A program made the translations under genes and the position numbers. Of a DNA stretch of 7,939 nucleotides, positions 1 through 6,265 are shown piece by piece. The notes beneath the pieces were generated by a model. It saw only the letters and a program-made list of their open reading frames with translations, had not been told where the DNA came from and did not search any database. The number at the start of each line of letters is the position of its first letter. Positions within the stretch are counted from its first letter, which is position 1. The DNA is taken from NCBI GenBank assembly GCA_025353435.1, contig JANXQR010000293.1:1-7939 (forward strand), written 5' to 3'. The stretch is from Acidobacteriota bacterium (GTDB lineage: Bacteria; Acidobacteriota; Terriglobia; Terriglobales; Acidobacteriaceae).

Positions 1-9
1 CACTCAACC

Positions 10-82
10 AAAAGGCCCGGCTTTGGGGTCCCCGGCGACAGGTCTTCGTCGCTGGGGTAATCACAAGCCGGGCCTTTTCTTT
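10..82. terminator. Nested two-tier palindrome with T-rich tail, probable terminator of an upstream gene
   Basis: A perfect 14-bp outer stem pairs 10-23 (AAAAGGCCCGGCTT) with 65-78. Inside its loop is a second 10-bp stem, 30-39 (CCCCGGCGAC) with 48-57, having one G-T wobble and an 8-base loop. The outer stem runs straight into TTTTCTTT (75-82), as expected of an intrinsic terminator reading rightward. The left arm begins with AAAA, so the element could also terminate transcription from the right. The gene it serves lies outside the window. The long loop containing its own hairpin is unusual for a plain terminator and suggests a repeated extragenic palindrome inserted in, or merged with, a terminator. 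Confidence 0.7.
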
Positions 83-109
83 GTATGACGGCGTCTTTGC
101 TACCATTAT
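81..109 (+). promoter_or_regulatory. Candidate sigma70-like promoter for the protease-family gene
   Basis: TTGTAT (81-86) and CATTAT (104-109) are separated by 17 bases and match the -35 and -10 consensus at 3 and 4 of 6 positions. Transcription would start near 116, about 20 bases before the ATG at 137. The match is weak. The argument for it is position: it lies just after the terminator-like palindrome, so the downstream gene needs its own promoter. Confidence 0.25.
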
Positions 110-136
110 CGAGTCCTTCTCCTATGAGCTAATAAT

Positions 137-1165
137 ATGGCCAAAATAACTTCCGTCGATTCCCCTTCCCGCCGCCCCGATCCCACCAAGCCTCCCGTAC
201 TCATGGAGCGCACCCAGCCCGTCATCAACAGGCTGTCCGCGGCGCTCGGCGAGCCGGTGTTCACGTACTGGAATTCCACCAAGGGCGCAATCTGTCAGAA
301 CGATGTGGCCGGCCTCTACGCGCTGTTGCGCAACACCGGCAAGCTCGATCGCCTCTCGCTCTTCATGAAGTCCGATGGCGGTTCCGGACAGGCCGCTTTG
401 CGCATGGTCAACCTGCTGCGGCGCTATGTAAAGCACCTCACCGTGCTCGCTCCCCTTGAATGCCAATCCGCCGCAACCATGCTCGCTCTCGGCGCCGATC
501 GCATTCTTATGGGCCCTCTCGCGCATCTCTCCGCGGTCGACACTTCGCTCACGCACGACCTCTCTCCCATCGATCGCGACAACGACCGCGTCAGCGTCTC
601 GAACGACGAGTTGCTGCGCGTGATTCGTTTGTGGTCCGAACAGGCCAAGGACTCCACCGCCAACCCCTACGAAGCCCTCTTCCCTTACGTGCATCCGCTC
701 GTCATCGGCGCAGTCGATCGCTCCAGCGCCCTCTCCACGCGCATCTGCGAAGAGATCCTTTCCTATCACATGCAGGATCTCGATCGCGCACGCGAAATCA
801 GCAACATTCTCAATTCCGGCTATCCTTCGCACAACTATCCCATCACCCTGCGCGAAGCCAAGCGCATCGGCTTGAATGTTGAAGCCATGGACGAGGGCGT
901 CAACGCTCTGCTGTTCGAGTTGAACGAGATCTACTCCGAGATGGGCCAGAGCGCCACCACCGATTACGACGAGCGCAACTCGCACGACAACAGCATCCTC
1001 AACGTACTCGAGTCCAACGGCGTGCTCATCTACTTCCAGCTCGACAAGGACTGGCACTATCGCAGTGAGGAGCGCCGCTGGGTCGCACTCAATGACAAGA
1101 GCAGTTGGCGCAAGTCTGAGATCGTCAAGGGCAAAGTCATCATCTCGCAACTGCACGTGCGTTAA
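137..1165 (+). CDS. Serine dehydrogenase proteinase family protein (SppA/ClpP-fold, soluble)
   Basis: This 342-residue protein resembles the SDH proteinase family (SDH_sah type), relatives of signal peptide peptidase A and ClpP that use a serine nucleophile in a crotonase-like fold. A glycine-rich strand-turn, KSDGGSGQAA (78-87), fits the oxyanion-hole loop. The stretch ECQSAATMLALGADRI (108-123) fits the nucleophile helix, with Ser111 the likely nucleophile, followed by MGPLAHLSAVD (125-135), the usual 'MGP..LG.VD' strand. I see no signal peptide and no membrane helix, so it is probably cytosolic. Residues after about 280 form a tail (NVLESNGVLIYFQLDK...) beyond the recognisable core. The start ATG has no Shine-Dalgarno sequence; it is chosen because homology-like sequence begins soon after and a stop (TAA, 129-131) lies just upstream. 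The substrate is unknown. A non-proteolytic role is possible because the second catalytic residue cannot be assigned by eye. Confidence 0.8.
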   Translation: MAKITSVDSPSRRPDPTKPPVLMERTQPVINRLSAALGEPVFTYWNSTKGAICQNDVAGLYALLRNTGKLDRLSLFMKSDGGSGQAALRMVNLLRRYVKHLTVLAPLECQSAATMLALGADRILMGPLAHLSAVDTSLTHDLSPIDRDNDRVSVSNDELLRVIRLWSEQAKDSTANPYEALFPYVHPLVIGAVDRSSALSTRICEEILSYHMQDLDRAREISNILNSGYPSHNYPITLREAKRIGLNVEAMDEGVNALLFELNEIYSEMGQSATTDYDERNSHDNSILNVLESNGVLIYFQLDKDWHYRSEERRWVALNDKSSWRKSEIVKGKVIISQLHVR

Positions 1166-1307
1166 AGGCGAGTAGACAGTGAACAGCATTCCCGACTTTT
1201 CCTGACTCCGCCGCAAGCTTCGGTGAGCATGTTGCCGCCCCTTATGCTGAAGCAATGAGCGGTCCGCCTACCGACATGAATTTTCATCGATCAGAAAGAG
1301 AGAGACG

Positions 1308-2339
1308 ATGTCCGAAATCACAAATGGAAATGTTCGGGCGCTCCCGCCGCATGCTGAGCTGATTCAGATGGCTATGGGCTTTATTCCCGCTCGAGTTTTG
1401 TATCTTGCGGCGAAGTTTGGGTTGGCGGACCTTCTCGCAGATGAGCCCAAGAGTGCGGCGGAGTTGGCGGGGCCAACCGGGGCGCATGAACGCGCGTTGC
1501 ATCGGCTGATGCGGACGTTGTCGAGTCTTGGTGTACTCGCCGAGGAAACGGGCGGCAGGTTTGGGTTGACCGAGATGGGAGAAGCGCTGAAACGAGGGGC
1601 TCCCGGTTCGGCACGGGCTTCGGTTCTAAGCTTTGGCAGCTGGGCGTGGAACGCGTTTGGGGAGATGGGCTATTCCGTTGAGAGCGGGAAGAGCGCGTTT
1701 ACCAAGGTGTACGGAGTGCCGCCATTCGAGTGGATGAAGTCGCAGCCAGAAGAAGCGGCCCTATTTGGTGAGACTATGATCGGCTTCCACGGATCTGAGC
1801 CCCCGGCCGTTGCGGAGGCGTATGACTTCTCAGGTTTCGGGACGGTGGTGGATGTTGGAGGCTCGACCGGCAATATGCTGGTGCATATCCTAAGCCGGTA
1901 CCCGGGACCGCGCGGGGTGTTGTTCGACTTGCCAGTTACTCTGGCGGAAGCGCCGGCATTCCTGCGAAATCACGGGATGGAGGAGCGCATTGCAATTGAG
2001 CCTGGCAGCTTCTTTGAAAGTGTGCCGGCGTGGGCAGATTGCTACATCTTGTCGCATGTGATTCACGACTGGTCAGAGGAGCAGAACCTTTCTATCCTGG
2101 GCCACTGCCGGAAGGTGATGAAGCCGGAGAGCAAGCTGCTGATTGTGGAGTTTGTGCTTCCCTCAGGCAACTCGCCGCACCCAGGCAAGATTCTCGACAT
2201 GGTGATGCTAACTGTGGCGGGTGGCGAGGAGCGAACAGAAGAAGAGTATGGCGCGCTGCTTGCGAAGGCGGGTCTACGCATGACGCGGGTTGTGCCGACT
2301 GCGTCCGCCGCCAGCATTGTGGAGGCGGTTGTGGCTTGA
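1308..2339 (+). CDS. SAM-dependent O-methyltransferase (acetylserotonin/hydroxyneurosporene OMT-like)
   Basis: The 343-residue product has the two-part layout of the Methyltransf_2 family. An N-terminal winged-helix dimerisation domain spans about 15-100 (ARVLYLAAKFGLADLL, then RFGLTEMGEALKRG), followed by a Rossmann-type SAM domain. SAM motif I is VVDVGGSTGN (180-189), followed by the FDLP strand end (206-209). The catalytic histidine is in HVIHDW (His253), and the C-terminal family signature GGEERTEEEY is at 305-314. It should transfer a methyl group from SAM to a hydroxyl on a small, probably aromatic or polyene, acceptor in the cytosol. The acceptor cannot be read from sequence, and no biosynthetic partners lie nearby. 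A purine-rich tract (GAAAGAGAGAGA, 1294-1305) just before the ATG could act as ribosome binding site. Its codons favour G-ending triplets (GCG, TTG, CGG), whereas the neighbouring genes favour C-ending ones. Confidence 0.88.
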   Translation: MSEITNGNVRALPPHAELIQMAMGFIPARVLYLAAKFGLADLLADEPKSAAELAGPTGAHERALHRLMRTLSSLGVLAEETGGRFGLTEMGEALKRGAPGSARASVLSFGSWAWNAFGEMGYSVESGKSAFTKVYGVPPFEWMKSQPEEAALFGETMIGFHGSEPPAVAEAYDFSGFGTVVDVGGSTGNMLVHILSRYPGPRGVLFDLPVTLAEAPAFLRNHGMEERIAIEPGSFFESVPAWADCYILSHVIHDWSEEQNLSILGHCRKVMKPESKLLIVEFVLPSGNSPHPGKILDMVMLTVAGGEERTEEEYGALLAKAGLRMTRVVPTASAASIVEAVVA

Positions 2340-2354
2340 CGGGCCGGGGATGAC

Positions 2355-2391
2355 GCGCGGAGTGCAAGATTCTCCGCAGCGCGAGTTTTTT
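2355..2391 (+). terminator. Intrinsic terminator after the O-methyltransferase gene
   Basis: GCGGAG (2357-2362) pairs with CTCCGC (2372-2377) across a 9-base loop. The stem extends by GC (2355-2356) to GC (2379-2380) past a single bulged A. Eight bases after the inner stem comes TTTTTT (2386-2391). It begins about 15 bases after the methyltransferase stop and lies between two convergent genes. On the minus strand no T-run follows the hairpin, so it should work only rightward. Confidence 0.75.
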
Positions 2392-2409
2392 GCGGTCAGG
2401 AGCCCTGGT

Positions 2410-3564
2410 TTACTTCCGCGTCTTCGCCATCTCCGGTCCCAGGAAGTCTTCAAGGTTCATACCCGACATCGCCTCAGGCTCCGGCTGCGTGCCGTGCTCG
2501 TGCGCCTTACCGGCCGCTGCCTCGGGCATCAGATGATTCTCGGTTAGCCCCTGCTTGAGCATCTCGAAAGCCTGCTCCGGCGTATCCGCATAGTTGAACA
2601 GCTCGATATCCTTGGGCGAAATCGCACCCGTATCCACCAGAGCCTGCAGATTGAAAACCTTCTTCCAATAATCCGACCCGTAGATCACAACCGTGATCTT
2701 CTTGGCCAGCTTCTGCGTCTGCGCCAGCGTGAGAATTTCGAACATCTCATCCAGCGTGCCAAACCCGCCGGGAAACACCACCAGCGCCTTCGACAGATAT
2801 GCAAACCAAAGCTTGCGCATGAAAAAATAATGGAACTCAAAGTTCAGCGAAGGCGTGATGTATGGATTGGGCGACTGCTCAAATGGCAACTTGATATTCA
2901 GCCCGATCGTCTTGCCGCCCACCTCGTACGCGCCACGGTTAGCCGCTTCCATAATTCCCGGCCCGCCGCCTGACGTGACCACGAATCGATGCCGGCGCGA
3001 GGGAATGGTCCTTGCCCACGTAGTCAGCATCTGTGCCAGTCGGCGCGCGTCTTCGTAATAGCGAGCCATCTCAACTGCAGCAACCGCCCGCTTGCGCTGC
3101 AGGTCGGTCGCCGTGCCTTCCACAATTTGCGGAATACTCGCGGGCTGCTCTTCGCTCGGCGCAGGCCTGGTCGCGCCTGTGTTGTCCAGAAGTTCCAACT
3201 CGTGAGCGGCTTCCTCGCGGCCGCGGAATCGGGCCGATCCAAAGAACACAACCGTGTCCTGAATCTGCTCCTTGCGAAATCGCGCCAGCGGCTCGCAATA
3301 TTCCGCCAGGATGCGAATCAGCCGACCATCCGCGCTGTTCAGAAACGTGGGATTCTCGTAGGCCAGCGGAGCGGACTCAAGCGGCGCCGGCGCACCCCGG
3401 CCAGGAAGCTTGGGTTCTTCGGGCATCAATGGGCCCGTGTCTCTGCTTTCCACTCCCTGATCCTCTTCGCGGGCCACTGCGAGCTTTGGGGATCCTCCGG
3501 GCGGCTCACTCGGGCGGCTGTTCCCTGTTCCCTGTTCCCTATTCCCTGTCTCCTGCTCTTTCAT
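2410..3564 (-). CDS. LOG family protein (lysine-decarboxylase-like / cytokinin riboside phosphoribohydrolase fold)
   Basis: Up to 384 residues. The Rossmann-type core carries the family hallmarks: FFGSARFRG (107-115), SGGGPGIMEAANRGA (198-212), FMRK (248-251) and PGGFGTLDE (265-273), the PGGxGTxxE phosphate-binding and catalytic loop. Known LOG proteins cleave nucleoside 5'-monophosphates to base plus ribose 5-phosphate; the substrate here is not determined. At 384 residues it is much longer than classical LOGs of about 180-200. It has a Pro/Glu-rich N-terminus, an insertion at about 118-160 between the first strand and the glycine-rich loop, and a 45-residue charged C-terminal tail. The start is doubtful. 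ATG at 3564 is followed by codons made of a 7-bp repeat, whereas ATG at 3426 (MPEEPKLPGRG) skips it and leaves 338 residues. The gene follows the membrane-protein gene by 3 bases and is probably co-transcribed with it. Confidence 0.88.
   Translation of the reverse strand: MKEQETGNREQGTGNSRPSEPPGGSPKLAVAREEDQGVESRDTGPLMPEEPKLPGRGAPAPLESAPLAYENPTFLNSADGRLIRILAEYCEPLARFRKEQIQDTVVFFGSARFRGREEAAHELELLDNTGATRPAPSEEQPASIPQIVEGTATDLQRKRAVAAVEMARYYEDARRLAQMLTTWARTIPSRRHRFVVTSGGGPGIMEAANRGAYEVGGKTIGLNIKLPFEQSPNPYITPSLNFEFHYFFMRKLWFAYLSKALVVFPGGFGTLDEMFEILTLAQTQKLAKKITVVIYGSDYWKKVFNLQALVDTGAISPKDIELFNYADTPEQAFEMLKQGLTENHLMPEAAAGKAHEHGTQPEPEAMSGMNLEDFLGPEMAKTRK
3518..3559. repeat. 7-bp tandem repeat (CTGTTCC)
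   Basis: Three perfect copies of CTGTTCC (3518-3538) are followed by CTATTCC (3539-3545) and two decayed units, CTGTCTC (3546-3552) and CTGCTCT (3553-3559). On the minus strand these read as GGAACAG units and encode the low-complexity residues 2-15 of the longest LOG reading frame (QETGNREQGTGN). A 7-bp unit is not a multiple of three, so gain or loss of a copy would shift the frame between the ATG at 3564 and the rest of the gene. Confidence 0.85.
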
Positions 3565-3567
3565 CCC

Positions 3568-3939
3568 TTAACCATCCCGATGGTGAACCACCCTCTGAAT
3601 TGCGATCCACAAATTCAACAGGCCAATGCCCGTGATAATTCCCCGAACAGATCCATGCGTCGCCCAGATCAACAGTGTAGGGAAGCGCTCAAACAATGGA
3701 TTCTTGTCCCAGACCGGGCTGTACCAAGGGGCAATGCAAGCCGCCAGGCCAATGTACATGCGTAGCAAAACGCGAAGAAAAAGTTCCGCTCGCTCCAGCC
3801 AGTGCGGGATCCGCTGCGGACCACCCTGGTGAGTAAATGGAACAGTATTGTCATCGGCCACAGCCTCTGGCGGGATCGCGGCTCCGGCCTGCGGAGTCGA
3901 GGGGATTGGGGATGACGTCAATTCCGGCTGCTGAGGCAT
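3568..3939 (-). CDS. Small two-helix membrane protein of unknown function
   Basis: The 123-residue product is not a family I recognise. Residues 1-45 are polar, rich in Pro, Gln and Ala, and probably disordered. Two hydrophobic segments follow, about 51-72 (LFLRVLLRMYIGLAACIAPWY) and about 88-116 (LLIWATHGSVRGIITGIGLLNLWIAI), separated by a short loop containing WDKNPLFERFP. The protein ends in a short basic tail (RVVHHRDG). No signal peptide is apparent, so it should sit in the inner membrane as a hairpin with a long N-terminal extension. The TAA stop is 3 bases before the ATG of the LOG-family gene, which points to co-transcription and perhaps coupled translation. No good ribosome binding site precedes the ATG: a GGAGAGA lies about 18 bases upstream, too far to be convincing. 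No function can be assigned beyond the operon link. Confidence 0.7.
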   Translation of the reverse strand: MPQQPELTSSPIPSTPQAGAAIPPEAVADDNTVPFTHQGGPQRIPHWLERAELFLRVLLRMYIGLAACIAPWYSPVWDKNPLFERFPTLLIWATHGSVRGIITGIGLLNLWIAIQRVVHHRDG

Positions 3940-4236
3940 TACTTGGCTTTAGCCGATCTCTCCGGGTGCGCAGGCGCTTGATCCATCGGGCGCGTAAAGT
4001 ATTGGACGCACCCTAGGGAAGCTCCGTTTCGAGCATCGTTTTCCGGGGCGCGGGCGGGCGCAGGGCGGCGCGGGACGAGCTATTGCAACGGTATCACAGC
4101 AGGAGGTGCGAGCCCGGATCATCGCCGGCGGCACGGGTTACCGAAGGACCAGTGCCGGTTGCCGCTGGCCCAGCACCCGGCGTATCGTAATCCTGTCTGC
4201 GGTGCTAGATACTCTCCTGCCGCCAAGGAGCCTAAG
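3940..4236. other. GC-rich intergenic region between divergent genes, no convincing gene
   Basis: This stretch separates the minus-strand pair from the secreted-protein gene, so it must hold promoters for both directions. I can support none strongly. A very G-rich block lies at 4044-4075, and an AGGAGGT (4100-4106) resembles a perfect Shine-Dalgarno but has no reading frame behind it. TTGCCG (4159-4164) and TATCGT (4183-4188), 18 bases apart, are a weak promoter-like pair ahead of the secreted-protein gene. Short open frames on both strands here have no recognisable protein features. Confidence 0.5.
4225..4230 (+). promoter_or_regulatory. Ribosome binding site fixing the start of the secreted-protein gene
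   Basis: AAGGAG lies 6 bases ahead of the ATG at 4237. It is the best Shine-Dalgarno in the window. It selects that ATG over an in-frame TTG at 4159, which would place 26 ordinary residues in front of a clean signal peptide. Confidence 0.8.
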
Positions 4237-4839
4237 ATGAAACCCCCAGTCGCGCTATTGTTCGCCCTTCTTACACTCCCCACTCTCCTCGCGGCTCAGG
4301 ATCGTCAACCAGCGCAAGCATCAAGCTCCCAGACCACCGTCATCGCCACCTTCAACGACGCCACCATCCAGGCATCAACCTGCCCCGTCGCCATGCAGGC
4401 CAAGCAAGGCAGCGGCAGCGGCCTCGTGATGGTGAAACGGGAGAGTCCGCAGGGCGGCGAGTCAGTGCTGGACACCAAACCAAGCCAGCGCATTCACCTG
4501 ATTCTGCGCAAGATGCGGGGAGCACACTTCAGCGATCCCGAACAGATCGCATCCGGTGCAGTCACCGTGAAAGGCCTGTCAGCACGCGGCCGCCTCGATC
4601 TCACTCTCGACTCTTCAGGGGGGAACGGGCGCTCCGACCTGACGCGCACCCTCAACGTGACCTTCAACACCGAGAACGACGGTGCCATTTCCGCCGATCT
4701 CAGCCTCCCCGGCTTCACCTCCGTCAACTCCATTAAGCTCGAATCCGTGGCTCTCAAAGACGGGTCAACGTGGAAGCTGGCCGATTTCAAGGCCTGCGTA
4801 GTCACCCCCGATCGCATGATGCTGGTCGCCGCTCAGTAG
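4237..4839 (+). CDS. Small secreted protein of unknown function, beta-rich
   Basis: The 200-residue product starts with a textbook signal peptide: MKPP, then hydrophobic VALLFALLTLPTLLA, with probable cleavage after AA at residues 19-20 (before QDRQ). The mature part has alternating hydrophobic/polar stretches typical of a beta sandwich, for example TVIATFNDATIQAS (34-47), RIHLILRKM (85-93), GAVTVKGLSARGRLDLTLD (107-125) and IKLESVALKDGSTWKL (166-181). It has two cysteines in the mature chain, Cys49 (in STCPVAM) and Cys187 (in FKACVV), near opposite ends, which could form a disulfide closing the domain. I do not recognise a named family. It would be periplasmic or extracellular; there is no lipobox at the cleavage site. 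It stands alone, about 180 bases before the glycosyltransferase gene on the same strand, and no terminator is evident between them. Confidence 0.8.
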   Translation: MKPPVALLFALLTLPTLLAAQDRQPAQASSSQTTVIATFNDATIQASTCPVAMQAKQGSGSGLVMVKRESPQGGESVLDTKPSQRIHLILRKMRGAHFSDPEQIASGAVTVKGLSARGRLDLTLDSSGGNGRSDLTRTLNVTFNTENDGAISADLSLPGFTSVNSIKLESVALKDGSTWKLADFKACVVTPDRMMLVAAQ

Positions 4840-5021
4840 CAATCTCCAAGCTGCTTCTTCCTCTCTCATGGAGCGCCTTTCAGGGCCCTGCCTTCTGCTG
4901 CATTAACATCCAGCCCTACCGTGTCCCAAATTCCTTGATTCCGGAGCACTGCCCTCCACTAAGCGGCTTTGTGCGTGTTACGCTTTGTTGAAAATGAGTG
5001 GATTATCATAGTAGGAAGCTC
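4840..5021 (+). other. Spacer between secreted-protein and glycosyltransferase genes
   Basis: No gene, clear terminator or strong promoter is visible. TATCAT (5004-5009) matches a -10 box at 5 of 6 positions but lies only 12 bases before the ATG at 5022 and lacks a good -35 at proper spacing. Transcription from it would begin inside or after the ribosome binding site, so it is doubtful. Confidence 0.4.
5013..5018 (+). promoter_or_regulatory. Ribosome binding site fixing the glycosyltransferase start
   Basis: AGGAAG sits directly before the ATG at 5022, with AGGA 5 bases from it. It supports ATG 5022 (MRIALFTETF, the normal beginning of a GT4 N-terminal strand) over the in-frame GTG at 4998, which would add eight residues of no family character. 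Confidence 0.65.
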
Positions 5022-6245
5022 ATGCGCATCGCGCTCTTCACAGAGACATTCGTTCCAAAAATTGACGGCATCGTCACCACGCTCTGCGAAAGCGTACGCC
5101 AATTGCGCGACCTCGGCCATCAGGTCCTCGTTGTAGCCCCCGACGGCGGCGTTAGTGAGTTTGAAGGCGTTCCCATCGTCGGCATGAAGGGCTGGTCCTT
5201 CCCCATGTATCCCGAGCTGCGGCTCGCGCTCCCACGGGCTTCCCTTCGCAACACCATCCGCGCGTTCAACCCTGACCTCATTCACGTTGCCGACCCCGCC
5301 CTGCTCGGCATTGCCGGACTCTACTACAGTGGCGGCAAGGAGGGTGGCGCGCTCCGGTTGCCTCTCGTGGTCTCGTACCACACCGATTTGCCCGCCTACC
5401 TCCATTACTACAAGCTCGGTTTCCTCGAGCCTCACATCTGGCGCATTATGCGCGTCCGCCACAACCGCGCCACCATCAATCTCTGCACCTCCCACGCCAT
5501 GTTCGATGAGTTGATTCGGCACGGCATCGAGCGCGTCGCATTCTGGCCAGGCGGCGTCGACACTAACCGCTTCTGTCCCGCGCGCCGTTCCGCAGCCATG
5601 CGCGAGCGCCTCACCACCGGACACCCGGACAGCCCACTCCTGCTCTATGTGGGAAGGCTCTCGCCGGAAAAAGGCCTCGAACGCCTCAAGCCCATGCTCG
5701 AAGCCTTTCCGGGAGCGCGCCTCGCCCTCGTTGGTGACGGACCGCACCACAAGCCACTCTCGCAGCACTTTGCAGGAATGCCTGTCGTCATGCCCGGCTT
5801 CCTCCGTGGCGACGAGCTCGCCTCCGCCTACGCCTCAGCCGACATCTTCGTCATGCCCTCTAAAACTGAGACTCTGGGCCTGGTCGTCCTCGAAGCCATG
5901 TCGTCCGGCCTGCCCGTCGTAGCCGCGCGCGCCGGCGGCATTCCGGAAATGATTGAGGATGGAGTCAGCGGATGCCTCTTCGACGACGAACCACAAGCCA
6001 TCGGCTTCATCCGTCAATTCCTGGATTCGCCTGAGCGGCGTCAGACTTTTGGTGCGGCAGCCCGCATTCAAGCGGCCCGCCAAAGCTGGAGCAAAGCCAC
6101 CGAAATCCTCGTCGAACGCTATCGCGAAGCCTGCGCGCAGCAACCCATTGCCGGCCGCGACTTCGCTCCCGCTCCCAAGCCCCTCACATTGAAAAGAATG
6201 GCAGGCAAATCCACTCTCTACGCGATCCGCAAGATCCTACCCTAG
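5022..6245 (+). CDS. GT4 glycosyltransferase, SQD2/SqdX-like (candidate sulfoquinovosyltransferase)
   Basis: The 407-residue product is a GT-B fold retaining glycosyltransferase. The N-terminal domain begins MRIALFTETFVPKIDGI and contains SYHTDLPAY (118-126), with the family's conserved histidine His120. The C-terminal domain has YVGRLSPEKGLE (209-220), with Arg212 and Lys217 placed to bind the nucleotide diphosphate, LVGDGP (236-241), and the EX7E motif Glu283/Glu291 in a run from TETLGL to SSGLPVV. Several stretches (GDELASAYASADIFVMPS at 263-280, then VVAARAGGIPEMI) match what I remember of plant SQD2 and cyanobacterial SqdX almost residue for residue. Those enzymes attach sulfoquinovose from its UDP-sugar to diacylglycerol at the inner membrane. 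Related GT4 enzymes (PimB/MgtA-type mannosyl- or glucosyl-diacylglycerol synthases) are the main alternative, and no sqdB is in the window. The C-terminal basic stretch (LKRMAGKSTLYAIRKILP) could help membrane association. Confidence 0.85.
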   Translation: MRIALFTETFVPKIDGIVTTLCESVRQLRDLGHQVLVVAPDGGVSEFEGVPIVGMKGWSFPMYPELRLALPRASLRNTIRAFNPDLIHVADPALLGIAGLYYSGGKEGGALRLPLVVSYHTDLPAYLHYYKLGFLEPHIWRIMRVRHNRATINLCTSHAMFDELIRHGIERVAFWPGGVDTNRFCPARRSAAMRERLTTGHPDSPLLLYVGRLSPEKGLERLKPMLEAFPGARLALVGDGPHHKPLSQHFAGMPVVMPGFLRGDELASAYASADIFVMPSKTETLGLVVLEAMSSGLPVVAARAGGIPEMIEDGVSGCLFDDEPQAIGFIRQFLDSPERRQTFGAAARIQAARQSWSKATEILVERYREACAQQPIAGRDFAPAPKPLTLKRMAGKSTLYAIRKILP

Positions 6246-6265
6246 CTGCGAAAAGCATCCCGGCC

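Noticed and set aside
122..1255. 377-codon open frame on the minus strand, longer than the plus-strand gene it overlaps
   Set aside because: Its product is low in family character, with runs of Val, Gly and Ala typical of the antisense of a C-ending-codon gene. The plus-strand frame carries recognisable protease-fold motifs.
2989..3765. 258-codon open frame on the plus strand
   Set aside because: It is antisense to the LOG and membrane-protein genes, both of which have coherent motifs or membrane segments. Its own product is rich in Arg, Pro and Cys without any domain.
4078..4135. Stretch resembling parts of a tRNA (AACGGTA, then GTGCGAGCCC)
   Set aside because: No acceptor stem, anticodon stem or T-stem can be paired around it.
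4017..4190. Plus-strand open stretch reading ...ARDELLQRYHSRR..., possible gene remnant
   Set aside because: No start codon follows the upstream TAG, the product has no recognised family, and the composition is explained by local GC richness.
4159..4236. TTG-initiated 26-residue extension of the secreted protein
   Set aside because: It would bury the signal peptide, and AAGGAG stands at correct spacing before the ATG at 4237.
4959..5768. 269-codon open frame on the minus strand
   Set aside because: Antisense shadow of the glycosyltransferase, whose plus-strand motifs are unambiguous.
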